The notes beneath the pieces were generated by a model, which did no database searches, had not been told where the DNA came from, and worked only from the letters and a program-made list of their open reading frames with translations. DNA of 14,207 bases, taken from NCBI GenBank assembly GCA_023300835.1, contig JALZVB010000385.1, forward strand, positions 1 through 14,207, given 5' to 3'. This DNA is from Saprospiraceae bacterium. GTDB taxonomy: Bacteria > Bacteroidota > Bacteroidia > Chitinophagales > Saprospiraceae. A program made the position numbers and the translations under genes. Positions 7,294 to 14,207 of this stretch are shown in pieces. Position 1 is the first letter of the stretch, and the number at the start of each line of letters is the position of its first letter.

Positions 7294-8073
7294 TTACCCT
7301 CTTCTAAACATCATTCTTCTATTCCCACTTCCACCAAACTCAGTTTCCATTTCTTCCATCTTTTCATCCTGGAGTTTATTAAATTCTTCTTGGCTCATTT
7401 TTTTTCCTTCTGACGGTTTTTCTAATGCGTTAACAGCTAGCTTTTTTAAATCAATATCAATAGCAGTAATTTGCCTAGTTCCATTGTCTATATCTACATG
7501 TAAAACCAAACCTGGCAAACCCATATAATTTCCAGGTCCAGTAGCAACAGGTATCATTGGGGTAAACCATGCCTCTACAGTTTGAGAAGTGTCTTGATAA
7601 GTAGCTTGTTGGCATAAATATTCTCCAACTTGTTTTTGCTTTCCTGTCATTTTCCACTTTAATACTTCTCGATTTCCTTCAACTAAAAATTTCTTTCCAA
7701 AGAAATCCTTGCTATCTACAAAAGACTTTTCTTTTAGGTCGGTATACAATTTGTTGTTTTCACGATTCATTCTACCAAATCGACCGCGCATTCCGCCGCC
7801 TCTACCTCCACGTTTACCTCTAAACTCTTGTTGCTTTTTTTTCTCTTCTTCCGTTTTAGGTTTATTTACGTAGAGTGCCTCCTCACTATTAAATAAAAGA
7901 ATCTTTTTAGATGTTCTAAATTCGGGAATTCTATCTTTTAGATCTGCCATTTCTTCAGGAAGGTTCTTATGGACATTAAATTTGTCTTCATAAATTATTT
8001 CGCCTTGATTGTTTTGGCCAAACAATTGTAGACTAACAAATATTAAAAGTAAAGTCAATATTGAATTCTTCAT
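7294..8073 (-). CDS. GLPGLI family protein
   Basis: The 259-residue exported protein has a signal peptide (1-20, ending LFGQ) and the family motif GPGNYMGLPGLVLHVD (179-194; GLPGLV at 185-190). The middle segment reads CQQATYQ then TVEAWFTPMIPVATGP, also typical of the family (TIGR01200). GLPGLI proteins have no established biochemical role, but they are often encoded beside TonB-receptor-like barrels, as here: the barrel gene follows after 28 bases and is surely co-transcribed. The ATG at 8073 is preferred to a TTG two codons upstream because it gives a normal signal peptide (MKNSILTLLLIF). Between residues 74 and 106 there is a charged, then Arg/Gly-rich tract (EEEKKKQQ, then GKRGGRGGGMRGRFGRM), and the C-terminus is Glu/Met/Arg-rich. 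It probably acts in the periplasm with the barrel. A weak TATTTTG-like -7 element lies near 8105 but is one base short of consensus. Confidence 0.9.
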   Translation of the reverse strand: MKNSILTLLLIFVSLQLFGQNNQGEIIYEDKFNVHKNLPEEMADLKDRIPEFRTSKKILLFNSEEALYVNKPKTEEEKKKQQEFRGKRGGRGGGMRGRFGRMNRENNKLYTDLKEKSFVDSKDFFGKKFLVEGNREVLKWKMTGKQKQVGEYLCQQATYQDTSQTVEAWFTPMIPVATGPGNYMGLPGLVLHVDIDNGTRQITAIDIDLKKLAVNALEKPSEGKKMSQEEFNKLQDEKMEEMETEFGGSGNRRMMFRRG

Positions 8074-8313
8074 CGTCAAGAGTTTTTATTATAGTTAATT
8101 AGACTCAAAATACAGATAAAGATTTAATCATCAAGTAATGTTACCCAGTTATAAATCTTAAGTGACTGTAACAAGCTAATTAGTCTTTGATACGTTATTA
8201 TGTCTTACGCGTTTTTAATTCTCCTTCTACGAACTTGTTAACACATATTTTAGTATTCTCAGGCTTTTTTGTAGATTTATCATAATTCATTAAGATAACT
8301 TGAAACTAAAATA

Positions 8314-9336
8314 ATGAAGCATCTTACATATCTGTTTTTATTTTTGAGTTTAATTTATAGCTCAATTCTTCATTCTCAAGTTCTATTTATAGAAGATGTT
8401 AACTGGGGTAAAGAAATTGAAAAACCTATACCTGATAGCTTGGACTTCATTTATGTATCTTCAATTGATTCCATACAAAAGGGGGATACTTCTGATATTA
8501 GAATCTTGTATCCTAATAACAACGTCGCAATAGAGGGCCAGGTCGTTCATAGTAGAAACAAACTGACTAAAATTGGGACTTGGAATTATTATTATGAAGA
8601 TGGAAAACTATGGTCGGTAAGAGAGTATAAGAAGTTTGGTAAGTTAACAGAGATTCATAAACTACAATCTAAGGATGGGTTAGATTTGCCGAGAGGATTT
8701 GGCAGACATATAGGTAAGCACAATTACCTAACAGGTTACAATTATATATATGACCAAGATGGGAAAGCCTCTAACATTATTCAATACAGTGGTGGTCAAA
8801 TTGTTAAATCACATCCGCTAGACAAATATTCTAACGTACAGTTGTCTAGGCTGAAAATCAGAAACTTTGAAATTGATAAAGATAGTTACTTAGAAGAATT
8901 GTCTTTTGAAGAGGCATTCGAAAAACAAAAAGAAAAGGGTAAAACAATTCTTTTAAATGCTTCAACTAACTGGAATGGTTGGACAAAAAAGGGATACAAT
9001 AAACTATTTACAAATAAAGATATTGTGAAATTTATTGACGACAATTTTATTTTTTCATACTTAGATGTAGAAGATACTAGACCTGTCTTACTAAGTAACA
9101 ATGGAGAAGATCTGGTCCTAGAAGGGCCTAAGGAAAACAAACAACATCAACTAATAGAAAAAACCATATCTCATATATCTGCCACACCAACTTTTATATT
9201 CCTAGGTCCAAATCTAGAAGTACTACATAAAAATGCTGGAATTGAAATAAAAGAAGAAAAGTTCATGAACAAACTTCTGTATTTTACGACAGGTAGTTAC
9301 AAATCTATGTCATTTAAAGAATTTGAAAACCAATGA
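8314..9336 (+). CDS. Exported MORN/YwqK-like protein with a thioredoxin-fold domain lacking its cysteines
   Basis: The 340-residue product has a signal peptide (1-21, ending LHSQ). The first part (about 60-165) has MORN/YwqK-type units: KIGTWNYYYEDGKLWSVREY (87-105) and the looser GYNYIYDQDGKASNIIQYSGG (141-161). The second part (about 195-325) follows the thioredoxin_7/DUF255-like pattern: EEAFEKQKEKGKTILLNAS, then TNWNGWTKKGYNKLF where the family has W-C-x-x-C-K, then NKDIVKFIDDNFI, and the cis-proline segment SATPTFIFLGPN (Pro292). The two redox positions are Asn221 and Thr224, so disulfide chemistry is ruled out. It more likely serves as a structural or binding domain in the periplasm or at the cell surface. 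It stands alone, divergent from the GLPGLI operon and convergent with the START gene. Both domain calls come from reading patterns; the specific role is unknown. Confidence 0.8.
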   Translation: MKHLTYLFLFLSLIYSSILHSQVLFIEDVNWGKEIEKPIPDSLDFIYVSSIDSIQKGDTSDIRILYPNNNVAIEGQVVHSRNKLTKIGTWNYYYEDGKLWSVREYKKFGKLTEIHKLQSKDGLDLPRGFGRHIGKHNYLTGYNYIYDQDGKASNIIQYSGGQIVKSHPLDKYSNVQLSRLKIRNFEIDKDSYLEELSFEEAFEKQKEKGKTILLNASTNWNGWTKKGYNKLFTNKDIVKFIDDNFIFSYLDVEDTRPVLLSNNGEDLVLEGPKENKQHQLIEKTISHISATPTFIFLGPNLEVLHKNAGIEIKEEKFMNKLLYFTTGSYKSMSFKEFENQ

Positions 9337-9392
9337 TTGTTTTTAACTGACATCGGTTACTTGGCTGAGAACAGGAGATAGTCTTGTCAGGT

Positions 9393-9415
9393 TAGTTGTC
9401 GCCAAAGCACAACTA
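9393..9415 (+). terminator. Weak stem-loop at the convergent gene ends
   Basis: TAGTTGT (9393-9399) pairs with ACAACTA (9409-9415) around a 9-base loop, and TTTATT follows on the plus strand. It lies between the convergent genes ending at 9336 (+) and 9413 (-), and overlaps the latter's stop codon. It may terminate the plus-strand gene, but the stem is short and the T-tract poor. Confidence 0.25.
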
Positions 9416-10168
9416 TTTATTAAGTTCACTGACGCCTTCTATTTGGATATTATCATAGCGGCCTGATTCTATAATCTTGAATAGTTGTTTCATTGTTTTG
9501 ACTGGACCTTTTGTGACAGCAAGATTTACCATCCAAGCAGGAAGACTACCAGCGGGGTCCATTCTAGCATAATAATAAATATCTATCCAACCGTCACCCC
9601 TCGGGGTAAGAATATAATTAGAATAAAAATCTACAACTCTTATATTAGAACCCTTCTGCTTGACCTTACCTGTGATGCCTACTGATTCTGTTGTGATAGT
9701 TTTTGTTATAGAATCTTGAGTCCACTTGTACTTAATCACTATGTCTCTATTTGTAAGTGGAAATGGAAGGTCAGAGTTGACATAGTAGATAAGAGTATTC
9801 TTGTCAACAGTTTCTACTGAGTAAGATTCAGACGTTTTGTATACCCAATCCTTGTGTCCATCAGTATCATCGAATGCTGCCATTATCGCATTCAATGTCG
9901 TATTGTAACTTGTTACAATTTTAAGTTCTTTAAATTTTTCACCGTTTAATATACGCGTATAGACCTTTATGTTGTCAGATTCTTTTGACAAATTCCACCC
10001 TATACCCTGACTCAACCTTAACTGCTCGGCCTTTATGTTGACATTTTCGTAAGAAGTAAGCTTTATTAAATCTTGTTGTCCTTTAATAAGGCCCTTAAAG
10101 CTTAAAGACAAACAACATAATAATAGTAATTTTACTAACATTGTATTTTTGATTAATTGTACTGTCAT
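9413..10168 (-). CDS. Exported START-domain (lipid-binding) protein
   Basis: The 251-residue product has a hydrophobic signal sequence (LVKLLLLCCLSLSF, 11-24, ending near KGQQ), so it is probably exported to the periplasm. A START/SRPBCC-type lipid-binding fold follows: GIGWNLSKESDNIKVYTR (55-72), IMAAFDDTDGHKDWVY (95-110), the hallmark LPFPLTNRDIV (134-144), and DPAGSLPAWMVNLAVTKGP (204-222) in the C-terminal helix region. START domains hold a hydrophobic ligand such as a sterol or other lipid in a deep cavity; bacterial members are little studied and the ligand here is unknown. The start could be the ATG at 10168, or the ATG at 10141, which gives a more typical short n-region; both yield a signal peptide. 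The Cys-Cys in the hydrophobic core does not form a good lipobox with a fitting mature end. It is monocistronic, divergent from the T9SS cargo gene. Confidence 0.85.
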   Translation of the reverse strand: MTVQLIKNTMLVKLLLLCCLSLSFKGLIKGQQDLIKLTSYENVNIKAEQLRLSQGIGWNLSKESDNIKVYTRILNGEKFKELKIVTSYNTTLNAIMAAFDDTDGHKDWVYKTSESYSVETVDKNTLIYYVNSDLPFPLTNRDIVIKYKWTQDSITKTITTESVGITGKVKQKGSNIRVVDFYSNYILTPRGDGWIDIYYYARMDPAGSLPAWMVNLAVTKGPVKTMKQLFKIIESGRYDNIQIEGVSELNK

Positions 10169-10252
10169 ATGATCTGTAATAATAGAATTACTCTTTTATA
10201 AACTCTTCCTGATTTTATATAAAATTGATCAAGTTTTGCTATTTTACAAAGT

Positions 10253-12328
10253 ATGAGATTAATCAGTTTGTTTATTTTGTCGATGTTATTTCAATTCACA
10301 TTTGGACAGTGTGATGAACTAGACCTTAGTTATAATTCTAACGGGATACTAGCTATTAATGTTGGCAACCAATCAGGAACTGATGACAACGTCATCGCAA
10401 CATTCAATACGGACAACCATATTATAGTTGTCGGAAATATTATTATTAACTCTATAAAACAAGGCGGCGCTGCGTATTTTGATCACGAAGGTAAATTTCT
10501 TAGAAAGTTAAAAATAGGAACTTCACATTTTGTTAGCCATGATTATACTGTTCAAGCCGCTTGCCTACAGCATGATGGTAAGTTATTAGTAACGGGACAT
10601 GTAGATACGTTTTTTGGTAAAGGTCCAGTGTTTGTGGCAAGAGTAAATGTTGATGGTACTATGGATAACACTTTTGGTTTTGAAGGGATCGTCACCCAAA
10701 ACATAAGTGGTCTTGCTTTTAACTTCATGACTAATATTATTCAAGATCCAGATGGGAGTATTGTCGCAATAGGTCAAGGAAGAGACCACGATGGAGACTT
10801 AGAAGCGATCAGATTAACTGTAAACGATTTAGAAACCGAGAGTAACAGCAGTGTTTTTTCTTTTTCATCTTTCTCTTCATTTGGCTCTTATGAATTTATA
10901 AATGGGTCAGTATTTAAAATCGAAAACACTTTTGATAAAAGCACCATCAGTTTTTTGTCTGGCGAACCATTTTCTATGGGCCCTGACAATATGATTACTA
11001 TTGATATCTCAGAAGTAAGTTCCAAACTTACTGGCATCAGTATATTATCTAACAATAGACTAGCTGCTTATGGTTATGTTACTGAGGATGAGGTACAGTC
11101 TCCCATAGTGTATGTTTTTGATCAATCAGGAAATTTGGATAGAAATTTTAATGGGACTGGCTATAAAATTATAGACCAAACTGATTCCAAAACAGCTGAC
11201 ATCGTATTATACAAAGGTACTTATTACATCACAACAGTGCATAATTTCTTAGGTGCTTCTATTTTCAAATTGAATTTGGATGGAACGGCAATACACGATG
11301 CATGGAGTTCTCCGAGGCAATCCGTTTATCCTATCTTGAGAGGTGCCAGTATATTTGTTCAAGACAGCACTTTTTTAATTTCTGGTGAAATCAGGAATGA
11401 TGAACAAAGTGATTTTGGTTTAATAAAGTACAGGCCTTGTGATTATAAAGAAACCGTATTTGAAGATTACCCACTCACTACAATTGGGGAGTTAAAACAG
11501 GTAGATACTGAAGGTATACCAATTCTAGAAGATGACTATTCAACAATAGGTGTTGTTTCAAGTATCAATTTTTCTTCCAACCTCAGAGCCCTTATAAGTA
11601 TTATGGATGAAGAAAACGAAGGGATTTTCATTACAGGAGATACAAGAGATTTTGATTACATACCTGAATTAGGCGATGAAATACTGGTCTCTGGTATACT
11701 GCAATCACACTTTGAATCTACCGCAGAACTGATATGGAGATATTATAGAGTTGAATCAAAAGACAACCCTATTCCATCACCCGTAGATATTTCTGAACTG
11801 AATACATACAGTGAAGGTGTCTATGTAAGATTGGAAAATGTGACGCTAACCAATGACCTTCAATGGAAAGGTGACGGTAGTACTTTTACGGTAAGGGCAA
11901 CTGACGGATTAAATGTTTTTGACATTAAAATATTTGACACATCATACTGGGCGGATAAACCAGCGCCACAAGGAGGTTTTATAGTAAGTGGTATCGGTGG
12001 TCAAGACGATCCCTCTATTCCTTACCTACAGAATTATGAAATCTATCCGCAATTTGAAACAGATATAATTGAAACCACTAAGGCCGATGACAAGCCAATT
12101 CCTAGATTGAATATTTATCCAAATCCAAGTTCCACAAAACTTTATGTAGGAGGTGTCGATAATCCTGTTATTAATTACAACGTAATTGATGCCACTGGAA
12201 AGCCATATAATGTTACTTTGAATGGTAACATATTAGACATCACAACACTTGAAAGTGGCATCTACCTATTGATCTTAAAAGACAATAATGGCTCAGTGTT
12301 GCGTACAGAGAGATTTGTCAAAAAATGA
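10253..12328 (+). CDS. T9SS-secreted protein with delta-60 repeats, OB-like domain and C-terminal sorting domain
   Basis: The 691-residue exported protein opens with a signal peptide (1-19, ending TFGQ). Residues 25-395 form a propeller-like region with delta-60-type units: FVARVNVDGTMDNTFGFEG (127-145) and IVYVFDQSGNLDRNFNGTG (285-303), with a further divergent unit at 336-350. A domain at about 403-605 has the order GVVSSINF, ALISIMDEENEGIFITG, GDEILVSGILQ, EGVYVRLENVTL and GGFIVSGIGGQ, resembling the OB-fold (DUF5689/YhcR-like) modules of Bacteroidota exoproteins. The C-terminus (618-691) is a type A T9SS sorting domain: LNIYPNPSSTKLYV, LDITTLESGIYLLILKD, RTERFVKK. It should be exported by Sec, moved across the outer membrane by T9SS and anchored or released. 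A Ser/Phe-rich patch (199-215) is unusual. It is monocistronic, and no enzymatic motif was seen. Confidence 0.88.
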   Translation: MRLISLFILSMLFQFTFGQCDELDLSYNSNGILAINVGNQSGTDDNVIATFNTDNHIIVVGNIIINSIKQGGAAYFDHEGKFLRKLKIGTSHFVSHDYTVQAACLQHDGKLLVTGHVDTFFGKGPVFVARVNVDGTMDNTFGFEGIVTQNISGLAFNFMTNIIQDPDGSIVAIGQGRDHDGDLEAIRLTVNDLETESNSSVFSFSSFSSFGSYEFINGSVFKIENTFDKSTISFLSGEPFSMGPDNMITIDISEVSSKLTGISILSNNRLAAYGYVTEDEVQSPIVYVFDQSGNLDRNFNGTGYKIIDQTDSKTADIVLYKGTYYITTVHNFLGASIFKLNLDGTAIHDAWSSPRQSVYPILRGASIFVQDSTFLISGEIRNDEQSDFGLIKYRPCDYKETVFEDYPLTTIGELKQVDTEGIPILEDDYSTIGVVSSINFSSNLRALISIMDEENEGIFITGDTRDFDYIPELGDEILVSGILQSHFESTAELIWRYYRVESKDNPIPSPVDISELNTYSEGVYVRLENVTLTNDLQWKGDGSTFTVRATDGLNVFDIKIFDTSYWADKPAPQGGFIVSGIGGQDDPSIPYLQNYEIYPQFETDIIETTKADDKPIPRLNIYPNPSSTKLYVGGVDNPVINYNVIDATGKPYNVTLNGNILDITTLESGIYLLILKDNNGSVLRTERFVKK

Positions 12329-12669
12329 TTGCTAATTAAACAATAAAGATCATAAACTACGAAGGCACCTTTGCGATTATGTATCTTTTTGTAACCTTAG
12401 GCTGGATGCTTTAATCTATTTGCAAGGACTAACTCATAAGTCGCTCCAATGTAGGATAGAACATTTAGGTCCCCTCTTTTCTATTAAAATATAGCTCCGG
12501 TCTAGACTGTAAATTAGATACCATTTTCTTTATAGGACTATAATGCTTTAAAGCCAATACGTCTTATATAAAACTTAAAATAGCTTAAGCAAGCCTAATT
12601 ATATCAATTTCTACCAACTTTTTCATCTAAAGAGTTGATAACTAGACAATTGAATGATAAATTCGCAGC
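12329..12669. other. Intergenic stretch before yebC
   Basis: No gene, RNA or convincing terminator is seen. It must hold the end of the T9SS cargo transcript and the yebC promoter, but no exact TTTG / TAnnTTTG pair was found. Confidence 0.4.
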
Positions 12670-13392
12670 ATGGGAAGAGCATTCGAATATAGAAAGGCAA
12701 CAAAGTTTGCACGATGGGACAAAATGGCTAAGGCATTTTCTAAAGCCAGTAAGCAGATTACAATCGCAGTAAAAGCAAGTGGTCCAGACCCAGACACCAA
12801 TGTACTCTTGCGTAGGGCTATACAGAATGCCAAGTCTGTACAGATGCCTAGAGACAGAGTAGAGAATGCTATAAAGAAGGCTGCAGATAAAGACACCAGT
12901 AATTATGATGAAGTTGTATACGAAGGCATGGGTCCCCATGGTGTCGCTATGGTTGTAGAATCTGCCACAGACAATACACAACGTACGGTAGCTAATGTGA
13001 GATCTTATTTCCGAAAGAAGGAGGGGTCACTAGGTACACAGGGTATGCATGACTTCCTTTTCAGTAGAAAAGGTGTTTTTTATCTTCCTTTAGATCAGGT
13101 AAGCGATCCTGATGAAATAGAATTAGAATTTATAGACTTTGGCCTTGAGTCAATAGAGAAGGAAATGGTAGAGGAAGTCGGAATGTATAAAATCTATGTC
13201 GCTTTTCAAGACTTTGGCAACATGCAAGAAGCACTAGAAAAAGCAGATATCAAAGTAGAGAAATCTGATCTAGAAAGAATTCCTACAGTTACTAAAGAGT
13301 TATCTGATGAGCAGATAGATGATGTGTTAGCATTGATAGATCTTATGGAACAGGATGATGATGTCACTAATGTTTTTCATAATCTGGCTTAA
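12670..13392 (+). CDS. yebC: YebC/PmpR (TACO1) family regulatory protein
   Basis: The 240-residue cytoplasmic protein belongs to the YebC/PmpR/TACO1 family, reported as DNA-binding regulators and, more recently, as translation factors that help ribosomes through difficult peptide stretches. Family landmarks are RKATKFARWDKMAKAFSKASKQI (8-30), GPDPDTNVLLRRAIQNAKSVQMPRD (38-62), ENAIKKA (65-71), YEGMGPHGVAMVVESATDNTQRTVANVRSYFRKKEGSLG (84-122), FSRKGVF (130-136) and a C-terminal domain ending in LIDLMEQDDDVTNVFHNL. The length is typical. The N-terminus reads MGRAFEYRKA, not the AGHSKWANIK form of the E. coli protein; I believe this to be a Bacteroidota variant. The gene is monocistronic here, not beside ruvC as in some bacteria. 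Confidence 0.95.
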   Translation: MGRAFEYRKATKFARWDKMAKAFSKASKQITIAVKASGPDPDTNVLLRRAIQNAKSVQMPRDRVENAIKKAADKDTSNYDEVVYEGMGPHGVAMVVESATDNTQRTVANVRSYFRKKEGSLGTQGMHDFLFSRKGVFYLPLDQVSDPDEIELEFIDFGLESIEKEMVEEVGMYKIYVAFQDFGNMQEALEKADIKVEKSDLERIPTVTKELSDEQIDDVLALIDLMEQDDDVTNVFHNLA

Positions 13393-14008
13393 TTTCTCAA
13401 GGGGTACGCATAGAACTGGTTTACGATACTATCACAGCTTGGATTTTTGATATATACAATCCCTTTAGATTGAATGCACTCTTTTTGGTTTCTATCACTG
13501 AGTATTTCTTAAAAGGTGTTGATATATGATCTAGGTCAAAAGGTTTGAGAGAGAACCATTACACTATAGTTTGTAAAAGCATTAGATCCCCCACCGTCTG
13601 CAATTAACAAGATAAATCAGAAGACATTATTCAATAACGACATTGTCATAAGTTTCCGAAAAACAAGACGACTTGTTTGTAAATTGATTTAGGTAAACCT
13701 ATTTAATGTTTTCTGTTTGGATGGTGAGGTACTTTGGTACTGGTGCAATAAGATAAACGTAATTATTATCTAATTGCGCTAGTTAAGATGTCAGTAGTGG
13801 AAATGATTTAGTTATTGATTATTTTAATTTTGATATCATCAGATTTGGCAAGAATACTTAAGGCTTTGTAATGTCAATTAATTGTCTTAATAATATCACC
13901 AGTTGGAACAACTATTGATTGATCATTGTAAAGTTTGATTTTTTTTCATAAAATATTATAGTGTAACTATCGATAACTTAAAGTGACGACATTCTGCAAA
14001 TACAAGTA
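13393..14008. other. Long intergenic stretch between yebC and the last gene
   Basis: These 616 AT-rich bases show no gene on either strand that I can support: no coding-like composition and no recognisable motif. The only structured element noted is the small hairpin at 13661-13678. The later part presumably carries the promoter of the exported protein starting at 14009. A small RNA cannot be excluded. Confidence 0.4.
13661..13678 (+). terminator. Small perfect hairpin downstream of yebC
   Basis: AAACAAG (13661-13667) and CTTGTTT (13672-13678) form a 7-bp stem with the tetraloop ACGA. The 3' arm ends in TTT, but no longer T-run follows. It lies about 270 bases after yebC, rather far for its terminator. 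Confidence 0.25.
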
Positions 14009-14207
14009 ATGATTTTTTTAAATAAACGATACTTAATAGCTATAGTATCCTTAATGGCATTGATTTCATCCATACCCTCGTTAGCTCAAACATGTGATGG
14101 AATACCAGGGATGAATATTTTCTTTGAAGATTTTGGTAGTGGTTCTGGCCCAGGCCCCAGCCTAGCTGAGGGCATTACAACCTATAACTATGGTGGTATA
14201 GGTGGTG
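14009..14207 (+). CDS. Exported protein, 5' part (probable large surface or T9SS cargo protein)
   Basis: An open frame runs from ATG 14009 to the window end (66 complete codons); an in-frame TAA at 13979-13981 lies upstream. A clear signal peptide (MIFLNKRYLIAIVSLMALIS, then SIPSLAQ) is followed by TCDGIPGMNIFFEDFGSGSG and then PGPSLAEGITTYNY. This E-D-F-G-S-G plus T-x-Y-x-Y opening is common at the mature N-terminus of large secreted Bacteroidota proteins, often with PKD-type repeats and a T9SS sorting domain. The 3' part lies outside the window, so the architecture is inferred only. Confidence 0.75.
   Translation, partial: MIFLNKRYLIAIVSLMALISSIPSLAQTCDGIPGMNIFFEDFGSGSGPGPSLAEGITTYNYGGIGG

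Noticed and set aside
8314..9336. YwqK-like repeats as evidence of a toxin-antitoxin system
   Set aside because: The protein is exported, has no toxin partner nearby, and MORN/YwqK repeats are widespread in unrelated Bacteroidota envelope proteins.
10081..10141. Lipobox in the START protein (Cys-Cys in the signal sequence)
   Set aside because: The cysteines lie inside the hydrophobic core, with more hydrophobic residues after them; a Gly-Gln cleavage site further on fits better.
12604..12981. Minus-strand ORF overlapping the yebC start
   Set aside because: It is antisense to a clear yebC; the Cys-rich translation has no family pattern.

Overview
The window looks like chromosomal DNA from a member of the Bacteroidota, probably an environmental or marine, gliding-type lineage such as Saprospiria or Cytophagia. 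The DNA is AT-rich. The evidence is an S46 dipeptidyl-peptidase, a GLPGLI-family protein paired with a TonB-receptor-like outer-membrane barrel, secreted proteins with type IX secretion (T9SS) C-terminal sorting domains, signal peptides ending in a G-Q junction, no Shine-Dalgarno motifs before the genes, and a TTTG / TAnnTTTG promoter (the Bacteroidota housekeeping sigma type) before ppa.

Layout. 1-1059 (+) is the 3' part of an S46 peptidase of the acidic-specific DPP11 type, followed by a very strong stem-loop. 1192-1728 (+) is dcd (dCTP deaminase). 1729-2796 has no intact gene. It holds a decayed T9SS exoprotein, with pieces in three frames at 1945-2342, inside a perfect 13-bp inverted repeat (1795-1807 / 2450-2462). 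2797-3399 (+) is an orphan GTG-start gene with a Cys-His pattern suggestive of an NlpC/P60-like fold. 3611-4165 (-) is ppa, with a recognisable promoter and a textbook intrinsic terminator. 4482-8073 (-) is a two-gene operon: a GLPGLI-family protein, then a large outer-membrane barrel with a carboxypeptidase-regulatory-like N-terminal domain. 8314-9336 (+) encodes a secreted MORN/YwqK-like protein fused to a thioredoxin fold whose two redox cysteines are replaced. 9413-10168 (-) is an exported START-domain protein. 10253-12328 (+) is a T9SS cargo protein with delta-60 repeats and an OB-like domain. 12670-13392 (+) is a YebC/PmpR-family regulator. 14009 to the end (+) is the start of another exported protein.

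Functionally the window mixes housekeeping genes (dcd, ppa, yebC) with envelope and secreted functions (peptidase, outer-membrane barrel with GLPGLI partner, T9SS cargo, START protein). Most genes are single units with their own intergenic regions; only the GLPGLI/barrel pair looks like an operon. I found no CRISPR array, tRNA, rRNA, intact transposase or recognised defence system. The least explained parts are the inverted-repeat-bounded pseudogene, the orphan Cys-His protein, the redox-dead thioredoxin fusion, and the matching Gly/Arg-rich tracts in the GLPGLI/barrel pair.
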